Source: Syntrophorhabdaceae bacterium PtaU1.Bin034 (lineage in GTDB: Bacteria; Desulfobacterota_G; Syntrophorhabdia; Syntrophorhabdales; WCHB1-27). From it: a DNA stretch of 35,045 bases. The notes under the pieces were generated by a model. That model made no database searches, was not told the origin of the DNA, and worked only from the letters and a program-made list of their open reading frames with translations. The translations under genes and the position numbers were made by a program. Location of the stretch: assembly GCA_002067405.1 (NCBI GenBank), contig MVRP01000026.1:1-35045 (forward strand), in the 5' to 3' direction. Of the stretch, positions 7,013 to 15,261 are shown one piece after another; within the stretch, counting starts at the first letter, position 1, and each line of letters opens with the position of its first letter.

Positions 7013-8557
7013 ATGGCAGACACAAAACCGAACATCCTGGTAATCTGGGGTGACGACATCGGCATCTCTAACCTGAGCTGTTACAGCCACGGGCTGATGG
7101 GCTACCGCACACCCAACATCGACCGCCTGGCGAAGGAGGGGATGATGTTCACCGACTCCTACGGCGAGCAGTCGTGCACGGCGGGGCGGTCGTCCTTCAT
7201 TACCGGCCAGAGCGTCTACCGCACGGGCCTGTCGAAGGTCGGCATTCCTGCCGCGCCGGTCGGCCTGCAGCCCGAGACGGTGACGATCGCGGACCTTCTC
7301 AAGAACCACGGTTACGCGACCGGTCAGTTCGGCAAGAACCATCTCGGCGATCTCAACAAATACCTGCCCACCGTGCACGGGTTCGACGAGTTCTTCGGCA
7401 ACCTCTATCACCTCAACGCCGAGGAAGAGCCGGAGATGTACGACTACCCGCCGGAAAAGGACTTTCCGAACTTCCGCAAGAACTACGGACCGCGCGGCGT
7501 CCTGCGGTCCTGGGCGACCGAGAACGACGACCCGACAGAAGAACCGCGCTGGGGCCGCGTGGGCAAGCAGAAGGTCGAGGACACGGGGCCGCTCACCAAA
7601 AAACGAATGGAGACCTGCGACGATGAATTCGTGGCAGCAGCCGCGGACTTCATCAGGCGGCAGAACGGCACGGGCAAGCCCTTCTTTGTCTGGCTCAACA
7701 CAACCCACATGCATCTCTTTACCCACACCAAGCCGGAGAGTCGCGGCCAGGCAGGCCGCTGGCAGTCGCCCTACCACGACACCATGGTCGACCATGACAA
7801 GCTCGTCGGCCAGATGCTCGACCTGCTGGACGAGCTCGGCATTGCGGACAACACCTTCGTGATGTACTCGACCGACAACGGGCCGCACATGAACACCTGG
7901 CCCGACGGCGCCATGACCCCCTTCAGGAGTGAGAAGAACACCAACTGGGAGGGCGCCTTCAGAGTCCCCTTGCTCGTGCGGTGGCCCGGCAGGATACCGG
8001 CGGGCATCGTTTCCAACGAAATCATCCAGCACCATGACTGGCTCCCCACGTTCCTCGCCATGGCCGGTGAGCCTGACGTCATGGAGAAGCTCAAAAAGGG
8101 CCATACGGCCAACGGCAAGCAGTTCAGGAACCATATCGACGGCTATAACCTGCTCCCTTACCTGACCGGCCAAGAGAAGGAGAGCCCCCGCAAGCTCTTC
8201 GTCTATTTCAGCGACGACGGTGACGTGCTCGGCATCCGCTACGACAACTGGAAGATCGTCTTCATGGAGCAGCGTTGCCAGGGTACCCTGCAGGTCTGGG
8301 CCGAGCCGTTCACCCGGCTTCGTGTGCCTAAGCTTTTCAACCTCCGCACCGATCCCTACGAGCGGGCCGATATCACCTCGAACACCTACTACGACTGGTT
8401 CCTCTACCGGGACTATATCGCCCTTGCGGCGCAATTCATTACGGGCCAGTTCGCGGAGACCTTCAAGGAGTTCCCACCGCGCCAGAAGGCGGCGAGCTTC
8501 ACCATCGACGATGCGTTGGTAAAGATGGGCGAGGCTGCGGGCGGCGCCGGAAGGTAG
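7013..8557 (+). CDS. Sulfatase, Cys-type formylglycine-dependent, 514 aa
   Basis: AGGAGG precedes the ATG at 7013. The sequence opens with KPNILVIWGDDIG, whose Asp14/Asp15 match the metal-binding aspartates of type I sulfatases. Residues 50-65 contain YGEQSCTAGRSSFITGQ; Cys55 in C-T-A-G-R is the residue converted to formylglycine (the CxAxR variant of CxPxR). Other landmarks are FGKNHLGD, NTTHMH, YSTDNGPH (metal-binding Asp/Asn) and FRVPLLVRWPG. It hydrolyses a sulfate ester, substrate unknown. No signal peptide is present, so it looks cytoplasmic. The anaerobic maturase encoded 0.6 kb downstream is the obvious activator of Cys55. Length is normal for the family. Confidence 0.92.
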   Translation: MADTKPNILVIWGDDIGISNLSCYSHGLMGYRTPNIDRLAKEGMMFTDSYGEQSCTAGRSSFITGQSVYRTGLSKVGIPAAPVGLQPETVTIADLLKNHGYATGQFGKNHLGDLNKYLPTVHGFDEFFGNLYHLNAEEEPEMYDYPPEKDFPNFRKNYGPRGVLRSWATENDDPTEEPRWGRVGKQKVEDTGPLTKKRMETCDDEFVAAAADFIRRQNGTGKPFFVWLNTTHMHLFTHTKPESRGQAGRWQSPYHDTMVDHDKLVGQMLDLLDELGIADNTFVMYSTDNGPHMNTWPDGAMTPFRSEKNTNWEGAFRVPLLVRWPGRIPAGIVSNEIIQHHDWLPTFLAMAGEPDVMEKLKKGHTANGKQFRNHIDGYNLLPYLTGQEKESPRKLFVYFSDDGDVLGIRYDNWKIVFMEQRCQGTLQVWAEPFTRLRVPKLFNLRTDPYERADITSNTYYDWFLYRDYIALAAQFITGQFAETFKEFPPRQKAASFTIDDALVKMGEAAGGAGR

Positions 8558-8599
8558 CCGGGACGGTTCAAGTTACCAAAGGGACCAGAGGGTTGAGAA

Positions 8600-9004
8600 A
8601 TGCTGTCGGCGAGCATCAAAATGTACAAGATCAAGGACTTTATCCGATGGACCGAGACGGGTGAGATTCATCTGGAAGGATCCAAGAAGGCTATCCACAC
8701 CTTAGCCGCTGCTGCCGGTTATCATGCGGGCCACAACATACTCATTGATCTGCGGGACACCACAATTTCGCAATACGACATGGGCCAGATGCTGGAGCTG
8801 GCCCTGGAAATCGCCCGGTACAAGTCCGTTTTCAGTGGAAGAATCGCCAATGTAATCCCCAACGACAAGAAGCGCCTGAAGGGCGCCCGGCAGTTCAAGA
8901 CCCTTATGGACGTCCAGGGTTTCCAGTACGAGATCTTTACCGATTTCGAGGCCGCCATCGAGTGGCTCTCGGATGTGAAGGAGCTTGGTTCTCAGAAGGA
9001 ATGA
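8600..9004 (+). CDS. STAS/SpoIIAA-like protein, 134 aa
   Basis: The ATG at 8600 follows GAGGGTTGAGAA and lies 42 bases after the sulfatase stop. The 134-residue soluble product alternates strands and helices: NILIDLRDTTIS, a helix QYDMGQMLELALEIARY, SGRIANVIPND, and the ending YEIFTDFEAAIEWLSD. This order, with the final F-x-D-x-E-A-A-I-E-W-L motif, is typical of SpoIIAA-like/STAS-fold proteins of unknown role. There is no obvious catalytic motif. Its position between the sulfatase and its maturase suggests co-expression, but a mechanistic link is not visible. Family assignment rests on pattern only. Confidence 0.65.
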   Translation: MLSASIKMYKIKDFIRWTETGEIHLEGSKKAIHTLAAAAGYHAGHNILIDLRDTTISQYDMGQMLELALEIARYKSVFSGRIANVIPNDKKRLKGARQFKTLMDVQGFQYEIFTDFEAAIEWLSDVKELGSQKE

Positions 9005-9139
9005 TTTCCAAGCGAAAGGAGGGTGATTCGGATAGCAGACCGGGTTGAAACAGCCGGGGGCGTCCCCCTCGACGAAGCTCGCCTATAAGCGCACCATCGT
9101 ATGGACGAAGAAGGTCTGAAGGTCCGGAGATACTGGAAG

Positions 9140-10435
9140 ATGGAACAATCTTGGCCGCCCGCTCCCAGGGCATTTCACATAATGGCCAAACCCACCGGGT
9201 CCCGGTGCAATCTCAACTGCGCCTATTGTTTCTTCCTTAAGAAGGAGCGCCTTTACCCGGGAAGCTCGTTCCGGATGAGCGACGAGGTCATGGAGGAATA
9301 CATCCGGCAGACCATCGAAGCCCACAAGACGCAACGCGTGACGATCGCGTGGCAGGGGGGAGAACCTACCCTCATGGGACTCGACTTCTTCCACCGCTCG
9401 ATCGGGGTGGAAAAGCGCTATCTTCGTCCGGGGATGACGATCGAAAACACCATTCAAACCAACGGGGTGCTGATTGATGCCGAGTGGTGTCGTTTCCTCC
9501 ATGACAATAACTTCCTCGTGGGCCTGAGCCTCGACGGACCGAGAGAACTCCACGATGTCTATCGGCACGATAAAAGCGGGAGATCCGTCTTCGATCGGGT
9601 GGTAAAGGCAGCACAACTCATGCAGACACATGAGGTCGAATTCAACGTTCTATGCACCGTCAATGCCGTGAATAGCCGTCATCCCCTGAGGGTTTACCGC
9701 TTTTTTCGTGACGCCTTGAAGGTACGCTACCTTCAGTTCATCCCGATCGTAGAACGCGACAACGTCAGTGGACTCAACGAAAGCCGTCACGTCACGGAAC
9801 GGTCGGTAACACCCGAGCAGTACGGCCGGTTTCTCACGGAGATCTTCGACGAATGGGTGCGCAGGGATGTGGGGAGTATGTTCGTGCAGCTCTTCGATGG
9901 TGTGCTCGCGTCGTGGATACGGGGGTATTCGACACTCTGTATCTTTCAACCGAAGTGCGGGGAAGGCGTTGCTCTGGAGCACAACGGCGACGTCTACTCC
10001 TGCGATCACTTCGTCGAGCCCCGATACCATTTGGGTAACATATTTGATCGGTCGGTCGCGGAGTTGGTCGGCAGCGCCGGACAACGAGCGTTCGGCGAGA
10101 AGAAATCAGCGGATCTCCCTGCGTACTGCCGGTCATGCGGGTACCTGTTCGCTTGTAACGGGGAGTGCCCAAAAAACCGTCTTCTCCGAACGCCGGACGG
10201 GGAGCCCGGTCTCAACTACCTGTGCGCCGGACTGAAGATGTTCTTCCTACACACGCAGAAACCGATGCAGACAATGGCGGACCTCCTGCGACGAGGACAC
10301 GATGCAGCAGAAATCATGCATATGCTTGCTTCGGAAAGCGGATCGTGGGATGAGAGACTGGCTCGGGCCGGGCGAAACGACGCTTGTCCGTGCGGCAGCG
10401 GGTTGAAGTTCAAAAAATGTCATGGCCAACGATGA
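9140..10435 (+). CDS. Anaerobic sulfatase-maturating enzyme (radical SAM/SPASM) with C-terminal SEC-C motif
   Basis: The enzyme oxidises the active-site Cys of sulfatases to formylglycine without oxygen, using S-adenosylmethionine. FHIMAKPTGSRCNLNCAYC carries the radical-SAM CX3CX2C cluster (Cys23, 27, 30), followed by a Y-C-F-F-L-K-K-E-R-L-Y-P block and WQGGEPT. The SPASM region holds the auxiliary-cluster cysteines: CGEG, YSCDHFVEP, YCRSCGYLFACNGECPKNR and a final LCAGLK. After residue 400 comes GRNDACPCGSGLKFKKCHG, a SEC-C zinc motif, not part of the core enzyme. I chose the ATG at 9140 (GGAG ten bases upstream, normal family N-terminus); the ATG at 9101 adds 13 residues but lacks a ribosome-binding site. 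It overlaps the next gene by 14 bases. Confidence 0.9.
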   Translation: MEQSWPPAPRAFHIMAKPTGSRCNLNCAYCFFLKKERLYPGSSFRMSDEVMEEYIRQTIEAHKTQRVTIAWQGGEPTLMGLDFFHRSIGVEKRYLRPGMTIENTIQTNGVLIDAEWCRFLHDNNFLVGLSLDGPRELHDVYRHDKSGRSVFDRVVKAAQLMQTHEVEFNVLCTVNAVNSRHPLRVYRFFRDALKVRYLQFIPIVERDNVSGLNESRHVTERSVTPEQYGRFLTEIFDEWVRRDVGSMFVQLFDGVLASWIRGYSTLCIFQPKCGEGVALEHNGDVYSCDHFVEPRYHLGNIFDRSVAELVGSAGQRAFGEKKSADLPAYCRSCGYLFACNGECPKNRLLRTPDGEPGLNYLCAGLKMFFLHTQKPMQTMADLLRRGHDAAEIMHMLASESGSWDERLARAGRNDACPCGSGLKFKKCHGQR

Positions 10436-11612
10436 CGTGATGAAAACCATGGAACCCTTTTCCCTGGTCGGCGGGGGGCCCCTTTATCGACTCCTCGTCC
10501 GTGCGCGCCTGATCGAGACAGACAAGCCTCACGTGCTCAAGCGTGCGGCCTTGTTTGCGCTCATCTCGTGGTTGCCGCTTGCGGTACTGTCGCTTATACA
10601 AGGGGTCGCGTTCGGAGCCGTTGACATCCCGCTCTTCTACGACCTCGCTGCCTACGTCCGCTTCCTCCTCGCAGGGCCTCTGCTCATCATTGCGGAAGCC
10701 ATGATCGATCCGAAGATCACTCATGTTGCATCACATTTCACTCATTCGGGCCTTGTCCGCGAAGATGATTTGCCTAAGTTTCGATCAGGATTATCGGAGG
10801 CGTCAAGACTCCTTGATCTGACATGGGTCGAGCCGCTGCTGCTCGTTGCTGTAGTCGTCGTTACTGTTTCGGGATTCAGGGTGGAATCCTATTCCGGCGA
10901 CATATCCACCTGGTCCGAAATTGCCGTTCCCTCGGGTCCACGCGCGACGCTGGCGGGATGGTGGTTTACCGTCGTCAGCCGACCTGTGTACCAATTTTTA
11001 CTCCTCCGATGGCTCTGGAAACTGTTTATCTGGTCTTTTTTTCTCTGGCGTATGTCCAGGCTTCGCCTGCGCCTGATCGCCACTCATCCCGACCTGGCCG
11101 GTGGATTGGCCTTTGTCGGCGCCGGACAAGCGAGGTTTGCGCCCGTCATCTTCGCGGTCTCGAGCGTCGTGGCCGCTGCCGTCGCCGACGCGGTCCTCTT
11201 TGGGAACGAAGTGCTCGCCTCCTACCGCGTCACGATCTTCGCTTATGCGGCCTTGCCGCTCGTTGTCTTTCTGGCGCCCCTGCTCGTGTTCAGCCCCAGG
11301 CTCATCGCCGTAAGGAGGCAAGGCCTTATGGAATACGGTGCGTTGGCAACGGGCTACACGCGGTCCTTCCACGAGAAGTGGGTTGAGGGTGACACCCCCG
11401 GCAGAGAACCCCTCCTCGGCAGCCCCGACATCCAGTCTCTGGCTGATCTTGCGAACAGTTACCAGATCGTACGGAAGATGAGGATCTTCCCCTTGAACTT
11501 CGAGGATATCCTCGTCCTCGTCGGCTCAACGCTGGTTCCCATGCTGCCGTTGGTATTGACCGTCATACCGCTGAAAGAACTCCTTCTGAGGCTGGTCAAG
11601 TTGGTTCTGTAG
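10422..11612 (+). CDS. Multi-pass membrane protein of unknown function, 396 aa
   Basis: The frame begins at the ATG at 10422, inside the 3' end of the maturase gene; later ATGs at 10440 and 10449 are possible starts and none has a strong ribosome-binding site. The product is strongly hydrophobic with about six to seven predicted membrane segments, including ALFALISWLPLAVLSLIQG, YVRFLLAGPLLIIAEAMI, PLLLVAVVVVTVSG, the Trp-rich LLLRWLWKLFIWSFFLW, VIFAVSSVVAAAVADAVLF and LPLVVFLAPLLVF, plus a hydrophobic C-terminus. There is no recognisable transporter or enzyme motif. I do not know the family. The overlap with the maturase gene indicates translational coupling, so it may belong to the sulfatase unit. 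Confidence 0.75.
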   Translation: MANDDVMKTMEPFSLVGGGPLYRLLVRARLIETDKPHVLKRAALFALISWLPLAVLSLIQGVAFGAVDIPLFYDLAAYVRFLLAGPLLIIAEAMIDPKITHVASHFTHSGLVREDDLPKFRSGLSEASRLLDLTWVEPLLLVAVVVVTVSGFRVESYSGDISTWSEIAVPSGPRATLAGWWFTVVSRPVYQFLLLRWLWKLFIWSFFLWRMSRLRLRLIATHPDLAGGLAFVGAGQARFAPVIFAVSSVVAAAVADAVLFGNEVLASYRVTIFAYAALPLVVFLAPLLVFSPRLIAVRRQGLMEYGALATGYTRSFHEKWVEGDTPGREPLLGSPDIQSLADLANSYQIVRKMRIFPLNFEDILVLVGSTLVPMLPLVLTVIPLKELLLRLVKLVL

Positions 11613-11708
11613 CAATCCCCGCAAAGTCGAGACCGGAAGTGCCGCACTGTAAGCCGGACTCACTGCCACAAGGCGCATTTTCGTAACAATGGATACCGTT
11701 CAGGAAAG

Positions 11709-11738
11709 AAAAAAGGCCAAAGTGCTTTCACTTCAGCC
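11709..11738 (-). terminator. Intrinsic terminator downstream of tRNA-Leu
   Basis: On the minus strand a 10-bp stem (11738-11729 pairing with 11724-11715, including two G-U pairs) with a CTTT/AAAG tetraloop is followed by six T residues (11714-11709). It lies about 70 bases after tRNA-Leu and closes the long minus-strand unit. Read in the plus direction the G-U pairs become mismatches and there is no T-run, so it is directional. Confidence 0.85.
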
Positions 11739-11776
11739 TCGTGTTATAAACAGAAACGAATAATCAAAGGAGTGGC

Positions 11777-11792
11777 TCAGCTAACTAGCTGA
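11777..11792. repeat. Perfect inverted repeat, 7-bp arms
   Basis: TCAGCTA, two bases, TAGCTGA. It lies 17 bases beyond the 3' end of tRNA-Leu, in the unit's trailer, and may help processing of the tRNA 3' end. No T-run follows. Confidence 0.6.
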
Positions 11793-11808
11793 AATTGTTG
11801 GATATGTA

Positions 11809-11893
11809 TGGTGCCGACGGCGGGACTCGAACCCGCACGGGTCTCCCCGCCACCCCCTCAAGATGGTGTGTCTACCAATTCCACCACATCGGC
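11809..11893 (-). tRNA. tRNA-Leu (anticodon GAG)
   Basis: Read on the minus strand this folds as a class II tRNA: acceptor GCCGATG pairing with CGTCGGC, D-arm with GGTGGAATTGGTAGAC, anticodon stem CCATC/GGTGG with loop TTGAGGG, a long variable arm, and T-loop GTTCGAGTC. The anticodon GAG reads CUC and CUU leucine codons. CCA is encoded (11811-11809). It lies only four bases after the secG stop, so it is probably processed from the same transcript. Confidence 0.95.
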
Positions 11894-11897
11894 ACGG

Positions 11898-12194
11898 TTA
11901 CTTTGCATTGCTCGGCAGCTTCTCTTCTACTGGTGCAGGTGGCGGCTTTACAGACACCGTCCTGGACCCACTATACATTATCGCCAGCACTAGACTGGTC
12001 AACATGAATACAATCACTACGATGGTCGTGAGTCTCGTCATAAACCCCGAGGTTCCCGAGCTGCCAAAAAGGGTCTGACTCGCCCCACTTCCAAAGGCCG
12101 CTCCAATCTCTGATCCCCGTCCCGTCTGAAGAAGAACGATGAGCACAAGAGCGATTGAAGCGAGTACATGAACTATACTTATTGCAGTTATCAT
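11898..12194 (-). CDS. secG: Preprotein translocase subunit SecG
   Basis: The 98-residue product has two membrane helices (about 2-22 and 53-74) joined by the conserved loop LLQTGRGSEIGAAFGSGASQTLFGSSGTSGF, which identifies SecG, the small accessory subunit of the SecYEG export channel. A proline-rich C-terminal tail follows. The ATG at 12194 overlaps the tpiA stop as ATGA, indicating coupling; a GTG two codons earlier is possible but less likely. The tpiA-secG order followed by tRNA-Leu is common in many bacteria. Confidence 0.95.
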   Translation of the reverse strand: MITAISIVHVLASIALVLIVLLQTGRGSEIGAAFGSGASQTLFGSSGTSGFMTRLTTIVVIVFMLTSLVLAIMYSGSRTVSVKPPPAPVEEKLPSNAK

Positions 12195-12952
12195 CCGCAC
12201 CTACCAGCGACCGTCTTTATTATACCGATAAAGCTCTCAGATTTCAAGGATGCTCCACCAATAAGAGCACCATCTATATCTTCCATTGCAATTAATTGAC
12301 CTATATTCTCCGGTGTAACGCTCCCTCCATACAAAATTCGCGTGTTCCCGGCGGCTGCCTGTCCATATGCATCCTTCACGATCCGCCTGATAAATGCGTG
12401 GACCGCCTCTGCCTGCTCAGGCGTGGCGTTCTTGCCTGTCCCTATTGCCCAGACCGGCTCATAGGCAATAGTCACATTTGAAAGATCCTCGATGCCATAG
12501 AGGCCTTTTTTCACCTGAAGGCCTACCACAAATTCGGTGATCCCTTTTTCCCGCTCCTCTTCCGTCTCCCCGACACACATGATCGGTTTCAAACCGGAGG
12601 ATAACGCTTTTTTCACCTTTGCATTTACTGTTTCATCGGTCTCATGGAAATATTTTCTTCGTTCTGAATGCCCTATAATGACGAATTCACAACCGGCATC
12701 TTTCAACATTGCCGGCGCGATCTCACCTGTAAAGGCACCCTTCTCTTCATAGAACACGTCCTGGCCGCTAAGGGCCACGCCGCTTCCCTTAATGACCTCT
12801 TTAACGCTCACAAGTGCCGTGAACACGGGCGCAATAACCACGTCGCCACCGTCAACTCCTTCAGTTCCTCCAACGATCGCGCGGGCGAGCGCCACAGAAT
12901 CCTGAATAGTGTTATGCATCTTCCAGTTACCGGCGAGCATCCACCTTCTCAT
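12191..12952 (-). CDS. tpiA: Triosephosphate isomerase
   Basis: It interconverts dihydroxyacetone phosphate and glyceraldehyde 3-phosphate in glycolysis. The 253-residue product has the full set of catalytic motifs: GNWKMHN with Lys11, IIGHSERR with the electrophilic His, AYEPVWAIGTG with the general-base Glu, and the phosphate-gripping loop (YGGSV and GGAS). Length is normal. It starts two bases after the pgk stop and its stop overlaps secG. It follows gapA and pgk in one glycolytic segment of the long minus-strand unit. Confidence 0.97.
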   Translation of the reverse strand: MRRWMLAGNWKMHNTIQDSVALARAIVGGTEGVDGGDVVIAPVFTALVSVKEVIKGSGVALSGQDVFYEEKGAFTGEIAPAMLKDAGCEFVIIGHSERRKYFHETDETVNAKVKKALSSGLKPIMCVGETEEEREKGITEFVVGLQVKKGLYGIEDLSNVTIAYEPVWAIGTGKNATPEQAEAVHAFIRRIVKDAYGQAAAGNTRILYGGSVTPENIGQLIAMEDIDGALIGGASLKSESFIGIIKTVAGRCG

Positions 12953-12954
12953 GG

Positions 12955-14142
12955 CTAACCTCCACAGGCCTCGAGTGCCTCCACGGCAGGCATGGTTTTC
13001 CCCTCGAGTAGTTCGAGGAAGGCTCCGCCTCCTGTTGATATATAGGAAATCCGGTGAGCCTCACCTGCCTGGTGCACTGCTGTATCAGTATCCCCTCCGC
13101 CGACAATGCTCAACGCGTGGGCATTGGCCACGAACGTCACCAGTCCGTAGGTCCCTCTGCTGAACGGATCGAGCTCGAACATGCCCATCGGGCCGTTCCA
13201 GACGATAGTCTTCGCGTCTGCGAGCGCTTCTCCAAAAAGGGTGGTCGAAGCCGGACCTATATCAAGGGCCATCCATTCTTTTGGAATCTCTTGGACCGAC
13301 ACGTATTTAGTCACGGCATCCGCGGCAGCTTTATCAGCCACCACGCAGTCAATAGGGAGGTATAATTTGACACCTCGCTGTTTTGCCTTCTCGAGGATGC
13401 CCTTTGCCACATCGAGCATATCCTGCTCGCAAAGCGATTTCCCTACCTCGTTTCCCAGGGCACGGAGGAACGTAAACGCCATGCCGCCGCCGATAATGAG
13501 TTTATCCACCTTCTCGGTCAGCTTCTCAAGCACTCCGATCTTGTCGGAGACCTTTGCGCCGCCAATAATGGCAACCAGAGGCCTGGAGGGATTTTCTGTG
13601 GCTTTCTTCAGATAATCCAGCTCACTTTCCAGAAGAAGCCCGACTGCACAAGTCTTTACAAACTCTGTTATTCCGGCGTTTGATGCGTGACCTCGATGAG
13701 ATACCGCAAAGGCGTCGTCAACGTATACGTCGCACAGCTTCGCCAGTTCCTGTGAAAAGCCTTTGTCATTCTTCTCTTCTTCGGTATGAAAACGAAGGTT
13801 CTCGAGAAGGAGCACTTCCCCATTCTTCATTTCATTCACGGCCTGTTCTGCCGCGCCGCCAATACAATCATCCGCAAATTTCACCTCTTTACCAAGGAGT
13901 TCGGAAAGCCTTTTTGCAACCGGCTTCAAGGAGTATTTTTCTGCCCTCTTTCCCTTGGGACGCCCAAGGTGAGACGCAAGTATGACCTTTCCCTGGTTGT
14001 CGATCACGTAGTTTATTGTCGGAAGGTGCGCCTTTATTCTGGTGTCGTCGGTAATGTTGCTCTGGTCATCGGTGGGAACGTTGAAATCCACACGTATGAA
14101 TACCCTTTTGCCGCTTAGATCAACCTCGCTCACAGATTTCAT
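12955..14142 (-). CDS. pgk: Phosphoglycerate kinase
   Basis: It transfers the acyl phosphate of 1,3-bisphosphoglycerate to ADP. The 395-residue product begins KRVFIRVDFNVP, includes ASHLGRPKG (substrate-binding basic patch), LLLENLRFH, VDDAFAVSHRGHAS, AIIGGAKVSDKI and the nucleotide-site GGGDTDTAVHQAG with a late STGGGAFLELLEGK. All are family signatures. It lies 70 bases after gapA, a gap large enough for its own regulatory element, although I see no clear promoter or terminator in it. Confidence 0.97.
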   Translation of the reverse strand: MKSVSEVDLSGKRVFIRVDFNVPTDDQSNITDDTRIKAHLPTINYVIDNQGKVILASHLGRPKGKRAEKYSLKPVAKRLSELLGKEVKFADDCIGGAAEQAVNEMKNGEVLLLENLRFHTEEEKNDKGFSQELAKLCDVYVDDAFAVSHRGHASNAGITEFVKTCAVGLLLESELDYLKKATENPSRPLVAIIGGAKVSDKIGVLEKLTEKVDKLIIGGGMAFTFLRALGNEVGKSLCEQDMLDVAKGILEKAKQRGVKLYLPIDCVVADKAAADAVTKYVSVQEIPKEWMALDIGPASTTLFGEALADAKTIVWNGPMGMFELDPFSRGTYGLVTFVANAHALSIVGGGDTDTAVHQAGEAHRISYISTGGGAFLELLEGKTMPAVEALEACGG

Positions 14143-14212
14143 AAATCACCTCGCTGAATAAATGAACCACATGTGTAGAATGTTGTGTTACGCATTTTTG
14201 TTATCATGGAAC

Positions 14213-15211
14213 TTACTTAACCACGAAGGTTAAGAGATCTGCCATTCTTGTCGAGAAACCCCATTCGTTGTCATACCACGAGAGAACCTTGACCATTTTC
14301 CCACCGATCACGAAGGTTGACGGGAGATCGACAATCGATGAATATGGGCTGCCTATAAAATCAGATGAAACCAGTTCTTCATCCGTGGCCGCCATTATCC
14401 CCTTCATCGGCCCTGCCGCATAACTTCTAAACATGTTGTTGATCTCTTCCTTGGATGCGTCTCTTGAGAGCGTTGCAACAAAATCAACCAGCGAGACTGT
14501 CGGTGTCGGTACCCTTATTGCGAGACCGTCAAGCCTCCCTTTAACCTCGGGTACTACCTCGGCGATCGCCTTTGCCGCACCTGTCGTCGTCGGTATCATG
14601 GAAAGCGCTGCTGCCCGGGCCCTTCTAAGGTCCCGATGCGGCTGATCGAGGATGACCTGGTCATTGGTGTAGGAATGAATGGTTGTCATCAACCCGTATT
14701 CTATGCCGAATTCTCTCTGGAGCACCTTCACTACGGGAGCAAGACAGTTCGTCGTACACGAGCCCATGGAGATAATGTTGTGTTTGCTTTTGTCGTATAC
14801 CTCTTCATTGACGCCGAGAACAAACGTCACATCGGGATTTTTTGCAGGGGCAGAGACGAGCACTTTCTTCGCTCCCGCAAGAAGATGTTTCTCTCCACCT
14901 ACCCTGTCGGTGAACTTCCCCGTGCTCTCCAGTACCACATCAACCCTCAGGTCTTTCCAGGGCAATCTCTCAGGATCCCGTTCTGACAGTATTTTGATTT
15001 CTTTGCCGTCTACAACTATCGATCCGTCCTTCTCCGTCACCTCGCTATTCATGGTACGGTGAACAGAGTCGTACTTGAGAAGATGGGCAAGAGTTTTCGC
15101 ATCCGTGAGGTCATTGATAGCGACGAATTCCAGATTAGGGTTCCTGCATCCAATCCTGAACACCTGCCGACCGATTCTACCGAATCCATTGACACCCACC
15201 CTGACCGCCAT
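14213..15211 (-). CDS. gapA: Glyceraldehyde-3-phosphate dehydrogenase, type I
   Basis: The 332-residue enzyme oxidises glyceraldehyde 3-phosphate with NAD and phosphate. The Rossmann start is [11 protein letters not shown], and Asp34 in AINDLTD suggests NAD preference. The catalytic Cys152 lies in SCTTNCLAP, preceded by SMG instead of the more usual SNA. The active-site His is in [11 protein letters not shown], and [12 protein letters not shown] ends the domain. The ATG at 15211 follows GAGGAGG directly; a GTG two codons earlier extends the frame but overlaps the ribosome-binding site. It begins 50 bases after pgsA. Confidence 0.97.
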   Translation of the reverse strand: MAVRVGVNGFGRIGRQVFRIGCRNPNLEFVAINDLTDAKTLAHLLKYDSVHRTMNSEVTEKDGSIVVDGKEIKILSERDPERLPWKDLRVDVVLESTGKFTDRVGGEKHLLAGAKKVLVSAPAKNPDVTFVLGVNEEVYDKSKHNIISMGSCTTNCLAPVVKVLQREFGIEYGLMTTIHSYTNDQVILDQPHRDLRRARAAALSMIPTTTGAAKAIAEVVPEVKGRLDGLAIRVPTPTVSLVDFVATLSRDASKEEINNMFRSYAAGPMKGIMAATDEELVSSDFIGSPYSSIVDLPSTFVIGGKMVKVLSWYDNEWGFSTRMADLLTFVVK

Positions 15212-15261
15212 GGACACCTCCTCTTATTTGTTTTAAATAACAGCAATAAGCTTCTATCCTG

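Noticed and set aside
6986..8434. A 482-codon open frame on the minus strand opposite the sulfatase
   Set aside because: It mirrors a G+C-rich coding strand, has no ribosome-binding site or recognisable motif, and the plus frame is a clear sulfatase.
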